This document shows, in pieces, positions 50,839 to 60,437 of a stretch of DNA of 64,000 nt. A program made the position numbers and the translations under genes. How positions within the stretch are numbered: the first letter of the stretch is position 1; each line of letters starts with the position of its first letter. The DNA comes from Vondammii sp040505895. Its GTDB lineage: Bacteria; Pseudomonadota; Gammaproteobacteria; Chromatiales; Chromatiaceae. The notes under the pieces were generated by a model, which saw only the letters and a list, made by a program, of their open reading frames with translations, did no database searches and was not told where the DNA came from. The stretch covers positions 322,507 to 386,506 of the forward strand of contig JBEVXU010000012.1 of assembly GCA_040505895.1 (NCBI GenBank), given 5' to 3'.

Positions 50839-52161
50839 CTACAGGAAGAAGTCGAAGAAAAGCACAAACCCCACGCTTGCCAGCAATAAGCTGATCAGGG
50901 TTACCGGCAAGCCGGTGCGTAACCAGGCTCCAGGGCTGATGCGTGCGCCCTGAATACCACAATTTTCAGACTCAGCAATAACGATCAGGTTTGCAGTGGC
51001 ACCGACATGGCTGCCGTTGCCACCAAAGCCTACACCGATAGCCAGAGCCCACCAGAATGGCGTTACATTCACCCCCTGTGACTCAAGACCGGCAATGATC
51101 GGAATCATGGTGACGGTAAAGGGGATATTATCGACCACTGCACTGAGCAGGGCCGACACCCACATCAACAGCAGGGCGGAGAGAAGCAGTTTCTCCGGCT
51201 GACTCGCCGAGACGGCGAGTGTATTACCGAACAGATCAAGCAGACCCGATGCCTCAACCCCACCAACAATGACAAACAGACCGCAGAAGAAGATCAACAC
51301 CGACCAGTTGACCTCACCGAAGAGCCCTTCCGGTGCAGGTCGCAGCAGCAATAAGGCCAAGGAGAGGCCAACAAAAGCGACATAAGCGGGAAAGAGGTGC
51401 AACAGGTGATGGGTAAAAAAGAGCACTACGATCAACGCCAATGAAATCATTACCCTGACAAGTGCCTGCGGATCCTTGATCGCATTGGCTTCATTCAACT
51501 GCAGCAGATCCACATCTGCCCTACCGGCAAGCTCCTTACGAAACAGCAGCAGTACCAGCCCCACCGTGCCCAGCCAGGCAAATACAACAGGCGGCGCCAT
51601 ATGCACGACGAAGCGGGTGAAATCGATAGCTGCCGCACTACCGATCATGATATTCGGGGGATCCCCCACCAGGGTGGCGGAACCACCGATATTGGAGAGC
51701 ATCGCCTCAGCCATCAGAAAGGGCAGAGGATTGCGTTTCAACAGGCGGCAAGTCAGCACAGTCAGTGGTGCAAAAACAATCACCGTGGTGACATTATCCA
51801 GGATCATGCTGATCAGGCTGACGCTGAGACTGAGATACAGAAGAAGCAGGCGCGCATCCCCACGGGCCATTTTGGTCATGCGTATCGCCATGTACTCAAA
51901 TGCACCGGTAGGCCGCAACATGGCCACCACCATCATCATGGCGGCGAGGAGAAAGATAGTGTTACCGTCAATCGCACTGACGGCGGCTTCCTGGCTGTAG
52001 AAACCACCCGCCATACCAACGGCAATCATAACCACTGCACCAATAATCGCTGCGCTTGTGCGATGAATCACTTCGGTAAAGATAGCGATATAACTTGCCA
52101 CCAGGATGGAGACGGCTATCCACATCTCAAAAGTAAACACGCTGGTGGAGTGCTCTATCAT
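50839..52161 (-). CDS. ArsB/NhaD-superfamily membrane transporter
   Basis: 440 residues, about 11 helices, from the ion transporter superfamily that includes ArsB, the P protein and NhaD Na+/H+ antiporters. Key phrases: AIDGNTIFLLAAMMMVVAML, the NIGGSATLVGDPPNIMIG signature, VNWSVLIFFCGLFVIVGGVE and GFGGNGSHVGATANLIVIAE. The substrate (sodium/proton, arsenite, or a carboxylate) cannot be fixed. It is 7 bases after a CBS-domain gene, which may regulate it in response to adenine nucleotides. In an autotroph a sodium/proton link to bicarbonate uptake is possible. Confidence 0.85.
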   Translation of the reverse strand: MIEHSTSVFTFEMWIAVSILVASYIAIFTEVIHRTSAAIIGAVVMIAVGMAGGFYSQEAAVSAIDGNTIFLLAAMMMVVAMLRPTGAFEYMAIRMTKMARGDARLLLLYLSLSVSLISMILDNVTTVIVFAPLTVLTCRLLKRNPLPFLMAEAMLSNIGGSATLVGDPPNIMIGSAAAIDFTRFVVHMAPPVVFAWLGTVGLVLLLFRKELAGRADVDLLQLNEANAIKDPQALVRVMISLALIVVLFFTHHLLHLFPAYVAFVGLSLALLLLRPAPEGLFGEVNWSVLIFFCGLFVIVGGVEASGLLDLFGNTLAVSASQPEKLLLSALLLMWVSALLSAVVDNIPFTVTMIPIIAGLESQGVNVTPFWWALAIGVGFGGNGSHVGATANLIVIAESENCGIQGARISPGAWLRTGLPVTLISLLLASVGFVLFFDFFL

Positions 52162-52168
52162 TCTAGAA

Positions 52169-52612
52169 TCATTGATCCAACATCAGCTGAGCGATATTAA
52201 ATCGGGTTACCGTCCCGGCATAACTCCCATTCTCCAGCAGAAACAGGCAGTCTGTCCCAAAACTCTCCATTACCACCAGCGCCTTGACCATAGGCGAGTT
52301 AACGGTCAGTGTCGGGAGCACCTCATCCGCCATGGTTTCCACAGGTTGCAACAGCAATTGCCGAACTTCATTGGAGGTAAGGTTGAGATGGTGTATTGCA
52401 TCACCCAGCAGATGAGCACTTTTTACCATATCGGGTGGCAGGCCGGCGAAGCGAAAAACACCTTCAACAGAGATACGTCCTATTATCGAGTGATCCGAGT
52501 CACACAACGGAATGGCCGATACCCCCTGCACAAGACACTCTTGCAACGCCTCACGCACCGTCATCCCTGCATGGGCCACGCGGGTCTTGATAATAACAGT
52601 GGCAAGCTCCAT
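52169..52612 (-). CDS. CBS-domain protein paired with transporter
   Basis: 147 residues made of two CBS repeats: VREALQECLVQGVSAIPLCD with SIIGRISVEGVFRFAGL, and ADEVLPTLTVNSPMVKALVV with FLLENGSYAGTVTRFNIAQ. Such tandem CBS proteins bind AMP, ADP or ATP and regulate partner proteins. The gene is directly upstream of the transporter in the same direction with 7 bases between, so it is likely its regulatory subunit. Start ATG 52612 after GGGGATGG. Confidence 0.85.
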   Translation of the reverse strand: MELATVIIKTRVAHAGMTVREALQECLVQGVSAIPLCDSDHSIIGRISVEGVFRFAGLPPDMVKSAHLLGDAIHHLNLTSNEVRQLLLQPVETMADEVLPTLTVNSPMVKALVVMESFGTDCLFLLENGSYAGTVTRFNIAQLMLDQ

Positions 52613-52710
52613 CCATCCCCCCAGTGTAGTGTTCTATACCAGAATCTGAGTGCAATCCTTTCGCGTATCCTACACTCAGTAACTATAGACCAGCAGTAAG
52701 GGAGGTGCCG

Positions 52711-54093
52711 CTAGGGGGTGGCAACAGGCAGTGGAATCATCTTGCCGTTGACGGTCAGCAGGCTGTCCGAAAGGCTCGCTTCGGTAACCAGTCGATCACC
52801 CGTGCGCACCAGTACGCCCTGCTGCAGTAGACGCCCAAGTTGGCGATCCACAGCGGCAGCCAGCCGGGCTTGCCACTCACTATCGTCCGGCAGCTGTTCA
52901 CCCTCTTTCAACTGCTGCTTCAGCTGCAGTTCAAGCTGGTGACTAAAGAGCGTCCGGTAGATAGATTCAGGCATCTTTAGTGACACCTCAGCAACTAACT
53001 TACTGAGAAGCGTCATCAGATCATTGACGTCGGTGAGCTCCAGTCCGACCGGCTGGATGGAGAAGCGCCCCTCCACCAGACCCTCTGGGGTCTGCAGGCG
53101 CAACGAGTCAATAACCAGCTTGGGATGGTTCTCCATTACTGCCTGACCACTACCCATCAGCGCACCCATCACCGCCACCTGCCGCTCCATGTTGGTGAGT
53201 TGTTGACGACGAATATCACTAAGGGCTTGCTGCATGTTCACCAGCACCTGGGCCGGTAACTTCTCTATTGCAATGCGTAAACTTCCCGGGCCATATCTCT
53301 TTTCATCGAAGACAGCCAGATCAAAGCGGTAAGAAGTAGCCATGGTGACATCACCACCATCGGCTCCACTTTTCGCCTCAAAGCCCAAGCCTTCAAACTT
53401 GATCCGCTTGCCGCTCTCACTATCCACCGCTTCGACACGCTCCACATCAATAACAGCGTTGCCGAGCATCAATCCACCCACACCCTGTTGAGTATGAGAG
53501 TCGACTCGGAAGTCACTCAGATTAAGTTGCTCCACCCCCTCCTTCAACAGCACCATGCCGGGTGAGGAGAGATGCAGATCAATCCGACTGAGGGCGGCAT
53601 CAGATTCCAGCTCCCCTTTAACACCGTGAAAACGCACTTGTGGTCGCTTACCGTCTGAGGCGACATCGGCAGGAGGGAGATCCAGTTGAGTTTTTGCAGC
53701 ACCGTCGAAAGCCACAAAGGTACGGATTAGTGCGGGATAGTCGGTGGGAAAGAGAGGCTCACCGTCCAACTGCAGCCGGCTGTCTATCTCAGCCAAACCA
53801 GCCCCGGACTCGGTCAATGGGCCATGGTTTATCTGACTGATCAGAGAGAAACGCTGAATCCCGGATGCTCTCTTCGCAGCACCTTCAACCTTAGGCACCA
53901 CCAGTGCAAATTGTGTCTCGGCCTCAGAGCTGAACCATCCCTGATGGAAACGATGAGATACGACCTCAATACCACTCGCCTTGATCTGATCAATCATGCG
54001 CTGGTAATGACTTGCAGCCCGGGTACCTACCACTCCCGGAACGGCTGAAAGAACAGCCACCAGTATAAGAAACAGTATGCTGAATTTTTTCAT
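52711..54093 (-). CDS. DUF945 (YdgA-like) exported protein
   Basis: 460 residues from ATG 54093 (MKKFSILFLILVAVLSAVPG), with an N-terminal signal or anchor. Contains the DUF945 pattern HRFHQGWFSSEAETQFALVV, a middle domain with IAIEKLPAQVLVNMQQALSD and a C-terminal part with LTEVNDL-like LTDVNDLMTLLSKLVAEVSL. Family members are inner-membrane or periplasmic proteins of unknown function. Transcribed in the same direction as dxs with 27 bases between, so it may be in the dxs operon. Confidence 0.8.
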   Translation of the reverse strand: MKKFSILFLILVAVLSAVPGVVGTRAASHYQRMIDQIKASGIEVVSHRFHQGWFSSEAETQFALVVPKVEGAAKRASGIQRFSLISQINHGPLTESGAGLAEIDSRLQLDGEPLFPTDYPALIRTFVAFDGAAKTQLDLPPADVASDGKRPQVRFHGVKGELESDAALSRIDLHLSSPGMVLLKEGVEQLNLSDFRVDSHTQQGVGGLMLGNAVIDVERVEAVDSESGKRIKFEGLGFEAKSGADGGDVTMATSYRFDLAVFDEKRYGPGSLRIAIEKLPAQVLVNMQQALSDIRRQQLTNMERQVAVMGALMGSGQAVMENHPKLVIDSLRLQTPEGLVEGRFSIQPVGLELTDVNDLMTLLSKLVAEVSLKMPESIYRTLFSHQLELQLKQQLKEGEQLPDDSEWQARLAAAVDRQLGRLLQQGVLVRTGDRLVTEASLSDSLLTVNGKMIPLPVATP

Positions 54094-54120
54094 GGGGCCC
54101 CGCAAAGTAGTCTACAGTAT

Positions 54121-56013
54121 CTATTCCGCCTCAAGCGCATGGGTCACCGCATTGATAACACCCTGCAGATCGAGCCCCGCCTCCGCCAACTGCTGCTGCG
54201 GTGCCGCATGCTCGATAAAGTGATCAGGCAGCCCCAGATTGAGGGTGCGCACCTTGTGCCCGGTTGTCGCCAAGTATTCGTTGACCGCTGAACCGGCACC
54301 ACCCTGTACTACATTCTCCTCCAAGGTCACCAGCAGGTCGTAACTGTTGGCCAACTCAAGGATCAGAGCTTCATCCAGCGGTTTGATAAAGCGCATATTA
54401 GCCACACCGGCATCCAGAGATTCCGCTGCCTCTTCTGCCACAGCAAGCATGCTGCCGAAAGCCAGTAGAGCCACTCGACGGCCATGGCGGCAGATCTCAC
54501 CACGCCCCATCGGCAATACCGAAAGCTCACTGCCAGGGGCAACACCAGGCCCGGTTCCACGTGGATAACGTACCATCGCCGGCCCGGTATGGAGGTAGGC
54601 GGTCTGCAGCATCTGTCGGCACTCCAGCTCATTAGCCGGCGCCATCACGACCATATTGGGGATGCAGCGAATAAAACTGAGATCGAAACTGCCGGCGTGG
54701 GTAGCACCATCTGCACCTACCTGTCCGGCACGATCTACTGCAAAGGTGACGTCCAGGTTCTGCAACGCCACATCGTGGATCAGTTGGTCATAAGCACGCT
54801 GAAGAAAGCTGGAGTAGATCGCCACCACTGGTTTGACACCGTCGCAGGCCAATCCGGCGGCAAAAGTAACCGCATGCTGTTCAGCGATGCCCACATCGTA
54901 ATAACGCCCAGGGAAACGACGTGAAAACTCAACCATACCCGAGCCTTCACACATGGCAGGGGTGATCGCCACCAAACGAGGATCATCGGCAGCAGCATCG
55001 CACAGCCAGCCGCCAAACACCTGTGTATAGGTAGGGCCGGATGCTGCCTTGCCGTTCATTACGCCGGTATCAAGGTCAAATGGCGTGACACCGTGATAGA
55101 CACAGGGATCACTCTCCGCCGGCTGGTAACCACGCCCCTTCTGGGTAACGATGTGGAGCAGACGCGGTCCCGACATTTTTTTCATATTTTTCAGTGTCGC
55201 AACCAGTGTCTCAATATCGTGACCGTCCACCGGACCGATATAGTTGAAACCCAGCTCTTCGAACAGAGTGCCGGGCATCACCATGCCCTTCATGTGCTCC
55301 TCCCAGCGCCCCACCAAATCACTGAGCTGGGGCAGATTGCTGAGGGCTGATTTCCCCCCCTCCCTAACCGTGGTGTAAAGCCTGCCGGAAAGCGCCCGAG
55401 CCAGGTGATTTCTGAAAGCACCCACCGGCTGCGAAATCGACATATCGTTATCGTTAAGGATCACCAGCAGGTCAAGATCGAGATCACCCGCCTGATTGAG
55501 CGCCTCAAAGGCCATGCCGCCACCCATGGCGCCATCACCGATGACCGCAATCGTATGGCGTCCTTCACCACGCTGTTTGGCTGCCGCTGCCATACCCAGG
55601 GCAGCACCAATGGAGGTGCTGGAGTGGCCGGTGCCAAAGCTGTCGTATTCGCTCTCTTCACGACGAGGAAAACCTGAAATTCCTCCCTGCTGGCGCAGCG
55701 TCGCCATCTCCTTGCGGCGACCAGTAAGAATCTTGTGGGGATAAGCTTGGTGGCCCACATCCCAGACCAGGCGGTCATTAGGGGTGTTAAAGACATAGTG
55801 CAGAGCAACGGTGAGCTCCGCCACTCCGAGGCCGGCGGCAAGATGCCCACCAGTCTGAGAAACGCTGGTGATGAGGAATTCGCGCAACTCCTCGGTCAAA
55901 CGGACAAGCTGTGACTCATCCAGCCGTCGCAGGTCGGCAGGCAGATTGATGCCACTGAGGAGACTCTGCCCCCCATCGGCTGCAATACCGCTGTGCTCAT
56001 TCTGCTGTGACAT
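54121..56013 (-). CDS. dxs: 1-deoxy-D-xylulose-5-phosphate synthase
   Basis: First enzyme of the MEP isoprenoid pathway: condenses pyruvate and glyceraldehyde 3-phosphate, using thiamine diphosphate. 630 residues, start ATG 56013. Motifs: LVWDVGHQAYPHKILTGRRK, TGHSSTSIGAALGMAAAAKQ, the ThDP motif IGDGAMGGGMAFEALNQAGD and ILNDNDMSIS, then DVGIAEQHAVTFAAGLACDG and DRAGQVGADGATHAGSFDLS. Located between the cbb genes and DUF945; the substrate glyceraldehyde 3-phosphate comes from the Calvin cycle. Confidence 0.96.
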   Translation of the reverse strand: MSQQNEHSGIAADGGQSLLSGINLPADLRRLDESQLVRLTEELREFLITSVSQTGGHLAAGLGVAELTVALHYVFNTPNDRLVWDVGHQAYPHKILTGRRKEMATLRQQGGISGFPRREESEYDSFGTGHSSTSIGAALGMAAAAKQRGEGRHTIAVIGDGAMGGGMAFEALNQAGDLDLDLLVILNDNDMSISQPVGAFRNHLARALSGRLYTTVREGGKSALSNLPQLSDLVGRWEEHMKGMVMPGTLFEELGFNYIGPVDGHDIETLVATLKNMKKMSGPRLLHIVTQKGRGYQPAESDPCVYHGVTPFDLDTGVMNGKAASGPTYTQVFGGWLCDAAADDPRLVAITPAMCEGSGMVEFSRRFPGRYYDVGIAEQHAVTFAAGLACDGVKPVVAIYSSFLQRAYDQLIHDVALQNLDVTFAVDRAGQVGADGATHAGSFDLSFIRCIPNMVVMAPANELECRQMLQTAYLHTGPAMVRYPRGTGPGVAPGSELSVLPMGRGEICRHGRRVALLAFGSMLAVAEEAAESLDAGVANMRFIKPLDEALILELANSYDLLVTLEENVVQGGAGSAVNEYLATTGHKVRTLNLGLPDHFIEHAAPQQQLAEAGLDLQGVINAVTHALEAE

Positions 56014-56112
56014 AGCCTATCCAGTTTCGCCGGGGCAAATTGGCCCGCTTGGGCGCCAACTCCCCGCAGAGAGTAAAAGCGGGCCATTTTACCCGTCATG
56101 GGCACCGCCCCG

Positions 56113-57039
56113 CTATCTCTTTTTTGCCGCCACAGGAATATTAGCGCTCTTATCGAGGGAGTCGCCGAGTAGAAAGTCCTTAAACGCCTGACCTGAGGGG
56201 GAGAGTCGCTTACCATGACGGTGGACGACAAACCACTTGCGCCTCAACGGAAAATCTTCCACATCAAGTATCACCAGCTTGCCCGCCTCCACCTCCAACT
56301 CAATGGTGTGAGTGGAAACAACCCCCAGGCCAAGTCCGGCACGAACCGCCTGCTTGATCGCCTCATTGCGGGTCATCTTCATGCCTTTATTGATCTCCAC
56401 CCCCCGATCATCGAAAAAACGCTCCATCGCCAGACGAGTGCCGGAGCCCTCCTCACGCATCAGAAACGTCTCCTCCGACAGACGCGCAGTGCTCACCTTT
56501 TTTTCACCAACCAATGGATGATCGGGGGGGGCGATCACCACCAGAGGATTCTCCATAAAGGCTTCGGAATCCAGATCTATCCCCTTCGGTGGCTGCCCCA
56601 TTAAAACCATATCCTTCTCGTTCTGTTCCAACATCTGCACCAGGCTGCGCCGATTGGTCACCTCCAGACTCAGTTTGACGTTGGGATAGAGACGTGAGAA
56701 TCCACCCAGCGCCTTGGGGGCGAAATAGTTGACGGTACTGGCCACTGCTATTTCGAGGCGGCCACGACTCACACCTTTAAGTGACTCCATTACCTCCTCC
56801 ATCTCATCCAGCTGGTGAGAGATGTTACGCCCGTAGCCGTGAAGCTCTCTGCCCGCCTCGGTAAGATGTATCTTTTTACCCAACTTCTCGAACAGGGGCA
56901 GTCCAACATTCTCCTCCAGCTGCCGTATCTGCATGGAGACGGCAGGCTGGCTGAGATAAAGCTCTTTTGCTGCAGCGGTATAGCTGAGCCGTGTAGCCAC
57001 TGCTTCGAATACCTTAAGTTGTCGCAGGGTGAGATGCAT
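56113..57039 (-). CDS. cbbR: LysR-type regulator CbbR
   Basis: 308 residues from ATG 57039 (MHLTLRQLKVFEAVATRLSY) with GGGAG before it; the longer frame to 57066 is not needed. Helix-turn-helix YTAAAKELYLSQPAVSMQIR and family continuation QLEENVGLPLFEKLGKKIHL. The effector domain includes GRLEIAVASTVNYFAPKALG and FLMREEGSGTRLAMERFF. Divergent from cbbM with 242 bases between, the classic layout for control of RuBisCO genes, so CbbR rather than another LysR. Effectors in relatives are RuBP, PEP or NADPH. Confidence 0.93.
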   Translation of the reverse strand: MHLTLRQLKVFEAVATRLSYTAAAKELYLSQPAVSMQIRQLEENVGLPLFEKLGKKIHLTEAGRELHGYGRNISHQLDEMEEVMESLKGVSRGRLEIAVASTVNYFAPKALGGFSRLYPNVKLSLEVTNRRSLVQMLEQNEKDMVLMGQPPKGIDLDSEAFMENPLVVIAPPDHPLVGEKKVSTARLSEETFLMREEGSGTRLAMERFFDDRGVEINKGMKMTRNEAIKQAVRAGLGLGVVSTHTIELEVEAGKLVILDVEDFPLRRKWFVVHRHGKRLSPSGQAFKDFLLGDSLDKSANIPVAAKKR

Positions 57040-57093
57040 TGGGTTTCTCCCGGGTAACGACTGCAAGAAAATAATGGTTTTACTAATATGGAT

Positions 57094-57124
57094 ATCCGGA
57101 TTTTCTATCTACCTGCATCCGGAT
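57094..57124. promoter_or_regulatory. Candidate CbbR operator, paired ATCCGGAT
   Basis: Two identical 8-base palindromes ATCCGGAT at 57094-57101 and 57117-57124, 23 bases apart (about two helical turns), lie between cbbR and cbbM. LysR regulators usually bind two such neighbouring sites. A possible sigma-70 -10 TATAGT is at 57190. Confidence 0.45.
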
Positions 57125-57281
57125 CTTCATAAAGCCATACTTATGGACGCCATTAAAAACTTTTAATTTTGTTTATGCAAGAGGACGCTTATAGTGCTTC
57201 CACACTTTCAGTGGTGATTCACAGTTTCAGCCGAGCCGGAACTCAAAATCTCCACTTAATTCAACCAACGAGGTTCCTAGC

Positions 57282-58661
57282 ATGGATCAATCTGCACGTT
57301 ACGCTGACCTTTCTCTGAAAGAAGAAGACCTGATCGCTGGCGGTGGCCATATCCTGGTTGCTTACACCATGCACCCAGCTGCAGGCTACGGTTACCTGGA
57401 AGTAGCAGCGCACATCGCCGCTGAGTCTTCTACCGGCACCAACGTTGAAGTTTCTACCACTGATGACTTCACCAAGGGTGTAGACGCCCTGGTTTACGAG
57501 ATGGACGAAGCGATGGGCATCATCAAGATCGCCTACCCGAACGACCTGTTCGATCGCAACGTCACCGACGGCCGTGCCATGATCGTCTCCTTCCTGACCC
57601 TGGCCATTGGTAACAACCAGGGCATGGGTGACTGTAAAGACCTGCAGATGCAGGACTTCTACGTTCCGCCGCGCATGCTGCAACTGTTTGATGGTCCCTC
57701 CAAGGACATCAGCGACATGTGGCGCATCCTGGGTCGTCCCGTTGAGAACGGCGGTTACATCGCCGGCACCATCATCAAGCCCAAGCTGGGCCTGCGTCCC
57801 GAGCCCTTCGCTGAGGCGGCTTACCAGTTCTGGCTCGGTGGTGACTTTATCAAGAATGACGAGCCTCAGGGCAACCAGGTCTTCTGCCCGATGAAGAAGG
57901 TTATCCCTCTCGTAGCTGATGCCATGAAGCGTGCCCAGGACGAGACTGGCCAGGCCAAGCTCTTCTCCGCCAATATCACCGCTGACGACCACTACGAAAT
58001 GTGTGCTCGTGCCGACTACGTTCTGGAAACCTTTGGTGCCGACGCCGACAAGGTTGCCTTCCTGGTAGACGGTTACGTTGGTGGTCCCGGTATGGTTTCC
58101 ACTGCCCGTCGTCAGTACCCCGGTCAGTACCTGCACTACCATCGTGCCGGTCACGGTGCTGTAACCTCTCCTTCTTCCGTTCGTGGCTACACCGCCTTCG
58201 TTCTTGCCAAGATGTCCCGTCTGCAGGGTGCTTCCGGTATCCACGTAGGCACCATGGGCTTCGGTAAGATGGAAGGTGGCGCCGATGACAAAATCATCGC
58301 CTACATGATCGAGCGTGATTCCTGCCAGGGTCCGTTCTTCCACCAGGAGTGGCACGGCATGAAGCCCACCACCCCGATCATCTCCGGTGGTATGAACGCA
58401 CTGCGTCTGCCCGGTTTCTTCGAGAATCTGGGCCACGGCAACGTGATCAACACCTCCGGTGGTGGTTCTTACGGCCACATCGACTCTCCGGCTGCTGGTG
58501 CTACCTCACTGCGTCAGTCCTACGAGTGCTGGAAGCAGGGTGCAGACCCGATCGAGTTCGCGAAAGAGCACAATGAGTTTGCTCGCGCATTCGAGTCCTT
58601 CCCGGGCGATGCAGATACCATCTTCCCAGGATGGCGTGACAAGCTGGGCGTACACAAATAA
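57282..58661 (+). CDS. cbbM: RuBisCO form II large subunit
   Basis: Form II ribulose bisphosphate carboxylase, 459 residues with no small subunit gene nearby. Start ATG 57282 after GAGG. Catalytic Lys166 (GTIIKPKLGLRPEPF) and the carbamylated Lys191 with metal ligands Asp193 and Glu194 (GGDFIKNDEPQGNQVFC) fall at the same numbers as in Rhodospirillum rubrum. Also YRAGH-type HYHRAGHGAVTSPSSVRGY, and NVINTSGGGSYGHIDSPAAG for phosphate binding. Base usage is typical of a highly expressed gene. Form II has low CO2/O2 selectivity and suits low-oxygen, high-CO2 habitats. Terminator follows. No cbbQ/cbbO activase genes are seen in the window. Confidence 0.97.
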   Translation: MDQSARYADLSLKEEDLIAGGGHILVAYTMHPAAGYGYLEVAAHIAAESSTGTNVEVSTTDDFTKGVDALVYEMDEAMGIIKIAYPNDLFDRNVTDGRAMIVSFLTLAIGNNQGMGDCKDLQMQDFYVPPRMLQLFDGPSKDISDMWRILGRPVENGGYIAGTIIKPKLGLRPEPFAEAAYQFWLGGDFIKNDEPQGNQVFCPMKKVIPLVADAMKRAQDETGQAKLFSANITADDHYEMCARADYVLETFGADADKVAFLVDGYVGGPGMVSTARRQYPGQYLHYHRAGHGAVTSPSSVRGYTAFVLAKMSRLQGASGIHVGTMGFGKMEGGADDKIIAYMIERDSCQGPFFHQEWHGMKPTTPIISGGMNALRLPGFFENLGHGNVINTSGGGSYGHIDSPAAGATSLRQSYECWKQGADPIEFAKEHNEFARAFESFPGDADTIFPGWRDKLGVHK

Positions 58662-58690
58662 TCGAAAGATTGCTGTACACCTAGTGTAAA

Positions 58691-58718
58691 AAAGCCCCGC
58701 AGCTGCGGGGCTTTTTTT
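58691..58718 (+). terminator. Intrinsic terminator after cbbM
   Basis: AGCCCCGCAG (58693-58702) is exactly complementary to CTGCGGGGCT (58703-58712) and is followed by seven or more T. A preceding A-run would make it work in both directions. Confidence 0.92.
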
Positions 58719-58818
58719 GTTTCAGAATCCGTCATTTCTATCAGTACCTCACCGCATGTGATGATTCTGACCGATCCCCAATCATCTCGCGCAGGTGGCA
58801 GATGCTCACGGTATTTAA

Positions 58819-59056
58819 ACCTGGAATCCTCAGTTGACCGCTCCATACTACGGGCAAGACATTGATTCTAATTGAATTGACTGCGATTACCTATTTCACT
58901 CTCCGGGTGAATTACGCTACAGGGTGGATAGCACACTTGGGTTGGCGCACTACGGCGTTACAACTCCTTGGAATAGAACAACTATTCCGCGTCACTGTGC
59001 CTTGTACTGCACCAACCCAAGTGCACTCTCCACCCTGTCCAACTGAGGATTCCAGG
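58819..59056. repeat. Nested foldback element between cbbM and the regulator gene
   Basis: Outer arms ACCTGGAATCCTCAGTTG (58819-58836) and CAACTGAGGATTCCAGGT (59039-59056) match nearly perfectly. Inner arms 58919-58945 and 59012-59038 (start ACAGGGTGGA, end CCACCCTGT) match in 24 of 27 positions. No coding capacity. It differs in sequence from the other repeat families in the window. Confidence 0.75.
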
Positions 59057-59087
59057 TCAAATGGACGGCAGGGTACTTTTCCTGCGC

Positions 59088-60437
59088 TCAGGCATCAAAG
59101 CCATACTTCTGAATCAATCGATAGATGTGCCGTTCACTGATCCCCATACACTGCGCTATCTGCGCCCGGTGCCCCGAATACTTCTCCAGCAAATACTGAA
59201 GATATACCTGTTCAACTTCATCAAGCGTGGGGTTATTCCCAAAGCTGAGGGTCACTTGGTTTTCATCAGGATTGTTTCTACTTGAAAAGGCCAAATGTTC
59301 AGGGCGAATCGAGGGTTTATCACGGGAGAGGATGATTGCACGCTCCACAAGATTTTTTAGCTCCCTTACATTTCCCGGCCAGTTATAGGCCACCAGTTCC
59401 CGCATTGACTGCTTGGTCAGAGATTTATTTATACGCCGTGAAAAGTTATGGTTGCGGATAAAGTGTTCGACTAGGCTTGGAATATCATCACGCCGTTCAC
59501 GCAACGGCGGCGTATGGATATTGAATGCCTCCAAGCGGTAAAAAAGATCCGAGCGAAACTTCCCTTGCGCACTCATCTCCCTGAGATCCCTATTGGTGGC
59601 GGCAACAATACGTACATTGGAGGTGAGATCTTTTATCCCGCCCACCCGACGAAATACTCCGGTCTCCAGAACCCTCAGGAGTTTCGCCTGAACAGTCGCA
59701 CTTATCTCGCCTATCTCATCGAGAAACAGGGTGCCGCCCTCCGCCCCCTCTATCAATCCCCGTTTTTTCTTGTCTGCACCGGTAAACGACCCCTTCTCAT
59801 GTCCAAACAGCTCTGACTCGAACAAACTCTCCTGTAGGGTGCAGCAGTCGACGGCAACATAATTGTTATCTGACCGGTCACTTCGCTGGTGTATGGCACG
59901 TGCCACCAACTCTTTTCCCGCACCACTCTCACCGGTGATCAGCACGGTCATATCGGTGGGAGCGACATCATTGATCAACTCCTTGATGTTGCGCAATGGC
60001 GCACTGTCACCAATCATGAAGGAGTCAGCTCCCTCTTTTACTTCAAGCTGCCTTTTACAAAAAAGGTGGTCGCTACGTAATTTGGCATTATCCAGCGCGC
60101 GTTGTGCCACCAACACCAGTTCATCGGGGCTGATTGGCTTGACCAGATACTCCGATGCTCCCGCCTTGATCGCATCGACCGCGTTTCTCACTGAGCCGTA
60201 GGCGGTAAGTACAATCACCGGTTGATTCTCAGAGAGCTGAGCAAGACGTGTCAAACAATCCCCATCTGGGAGACGTACATCAGTGATAATAAGCTTGGGT
60301 TCATTTTCCCGAAGATACTCTTCCGCCTCGGAGAATCGCTTGACGCCGACAGCATTAAGCCCCATCCCCTTCATATAACGACAGATCATCATATTGATGA
60401 TCTCATCGTCTTCGATAATCAGAGCATTTTGACTCAT
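59088..60437 (-). CDS. Sigma-54-dependent response regulator (redox module)
   Basis: 449 residues. Receiver with acidic pocket ALIIEDDEI and phospho-Asp53 in LIITDVRLPDGD; AAA+ domain with GESGAGKELVARAIHQ, the sigma-54 loop GSFTGA (Ser for the usual Ala), Walker B GGTLFLDEIGEIS and FRSDLFYRLEAF; Fis-type helix-turn-helix at the end (HRAQIAQCMGISERHIYRLI). Start ATG 60437 overlaps the kinase stop by four bases. Its likely target is the -24/-12 promoter at 62965-62981 on the other side of the kinase gene. Confidence 0.92.
   Translation of the reverse strand: MSQNALIIEDDEIINMMICRYMKGMGLNAVGVKRFSEAEEYLRENEPKLIITDVRLPDGDCLTRLAQLSENQPVIVLTAYGSVRNAVDAIKAGASEYLVKPISPDELVLVAQRALDNAKLRSDHLFCKRQLEVKEGADSFMIGDSAPLRNIKELINDVAPTDMTVLITGESGAGKELVARAIHQRSDRSDNNYVAVDCCTLQESLFESELFGHEKGSFTGADKKKRGLIEGAEGGTLFLDEIGEISATVQAKLLRVLETGVFRRVGGIKDLTSNVRIVAATNRDLREMSAQGKFRSDLFYRLEAFNIHTPPLRERRDDIPSLVEHFIRNHNFSRRINKSLTKQSMRELVAYNWPGNVRELKNLVERAIILSRDKPSIRPEHLAFSSRNNPDENQVTLSFGNNPTLDEVEQVYLQYLLEKYSGHRAQIAQCMGISERHIYRLIQKYGFDA

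Noticed and set aside
57261..58478. 405-codon minus-strand ORF across cbbM
   Set aside because: Antisense of an unmistakable RuBisCO with biased codon use; long antisense frames are expected there.
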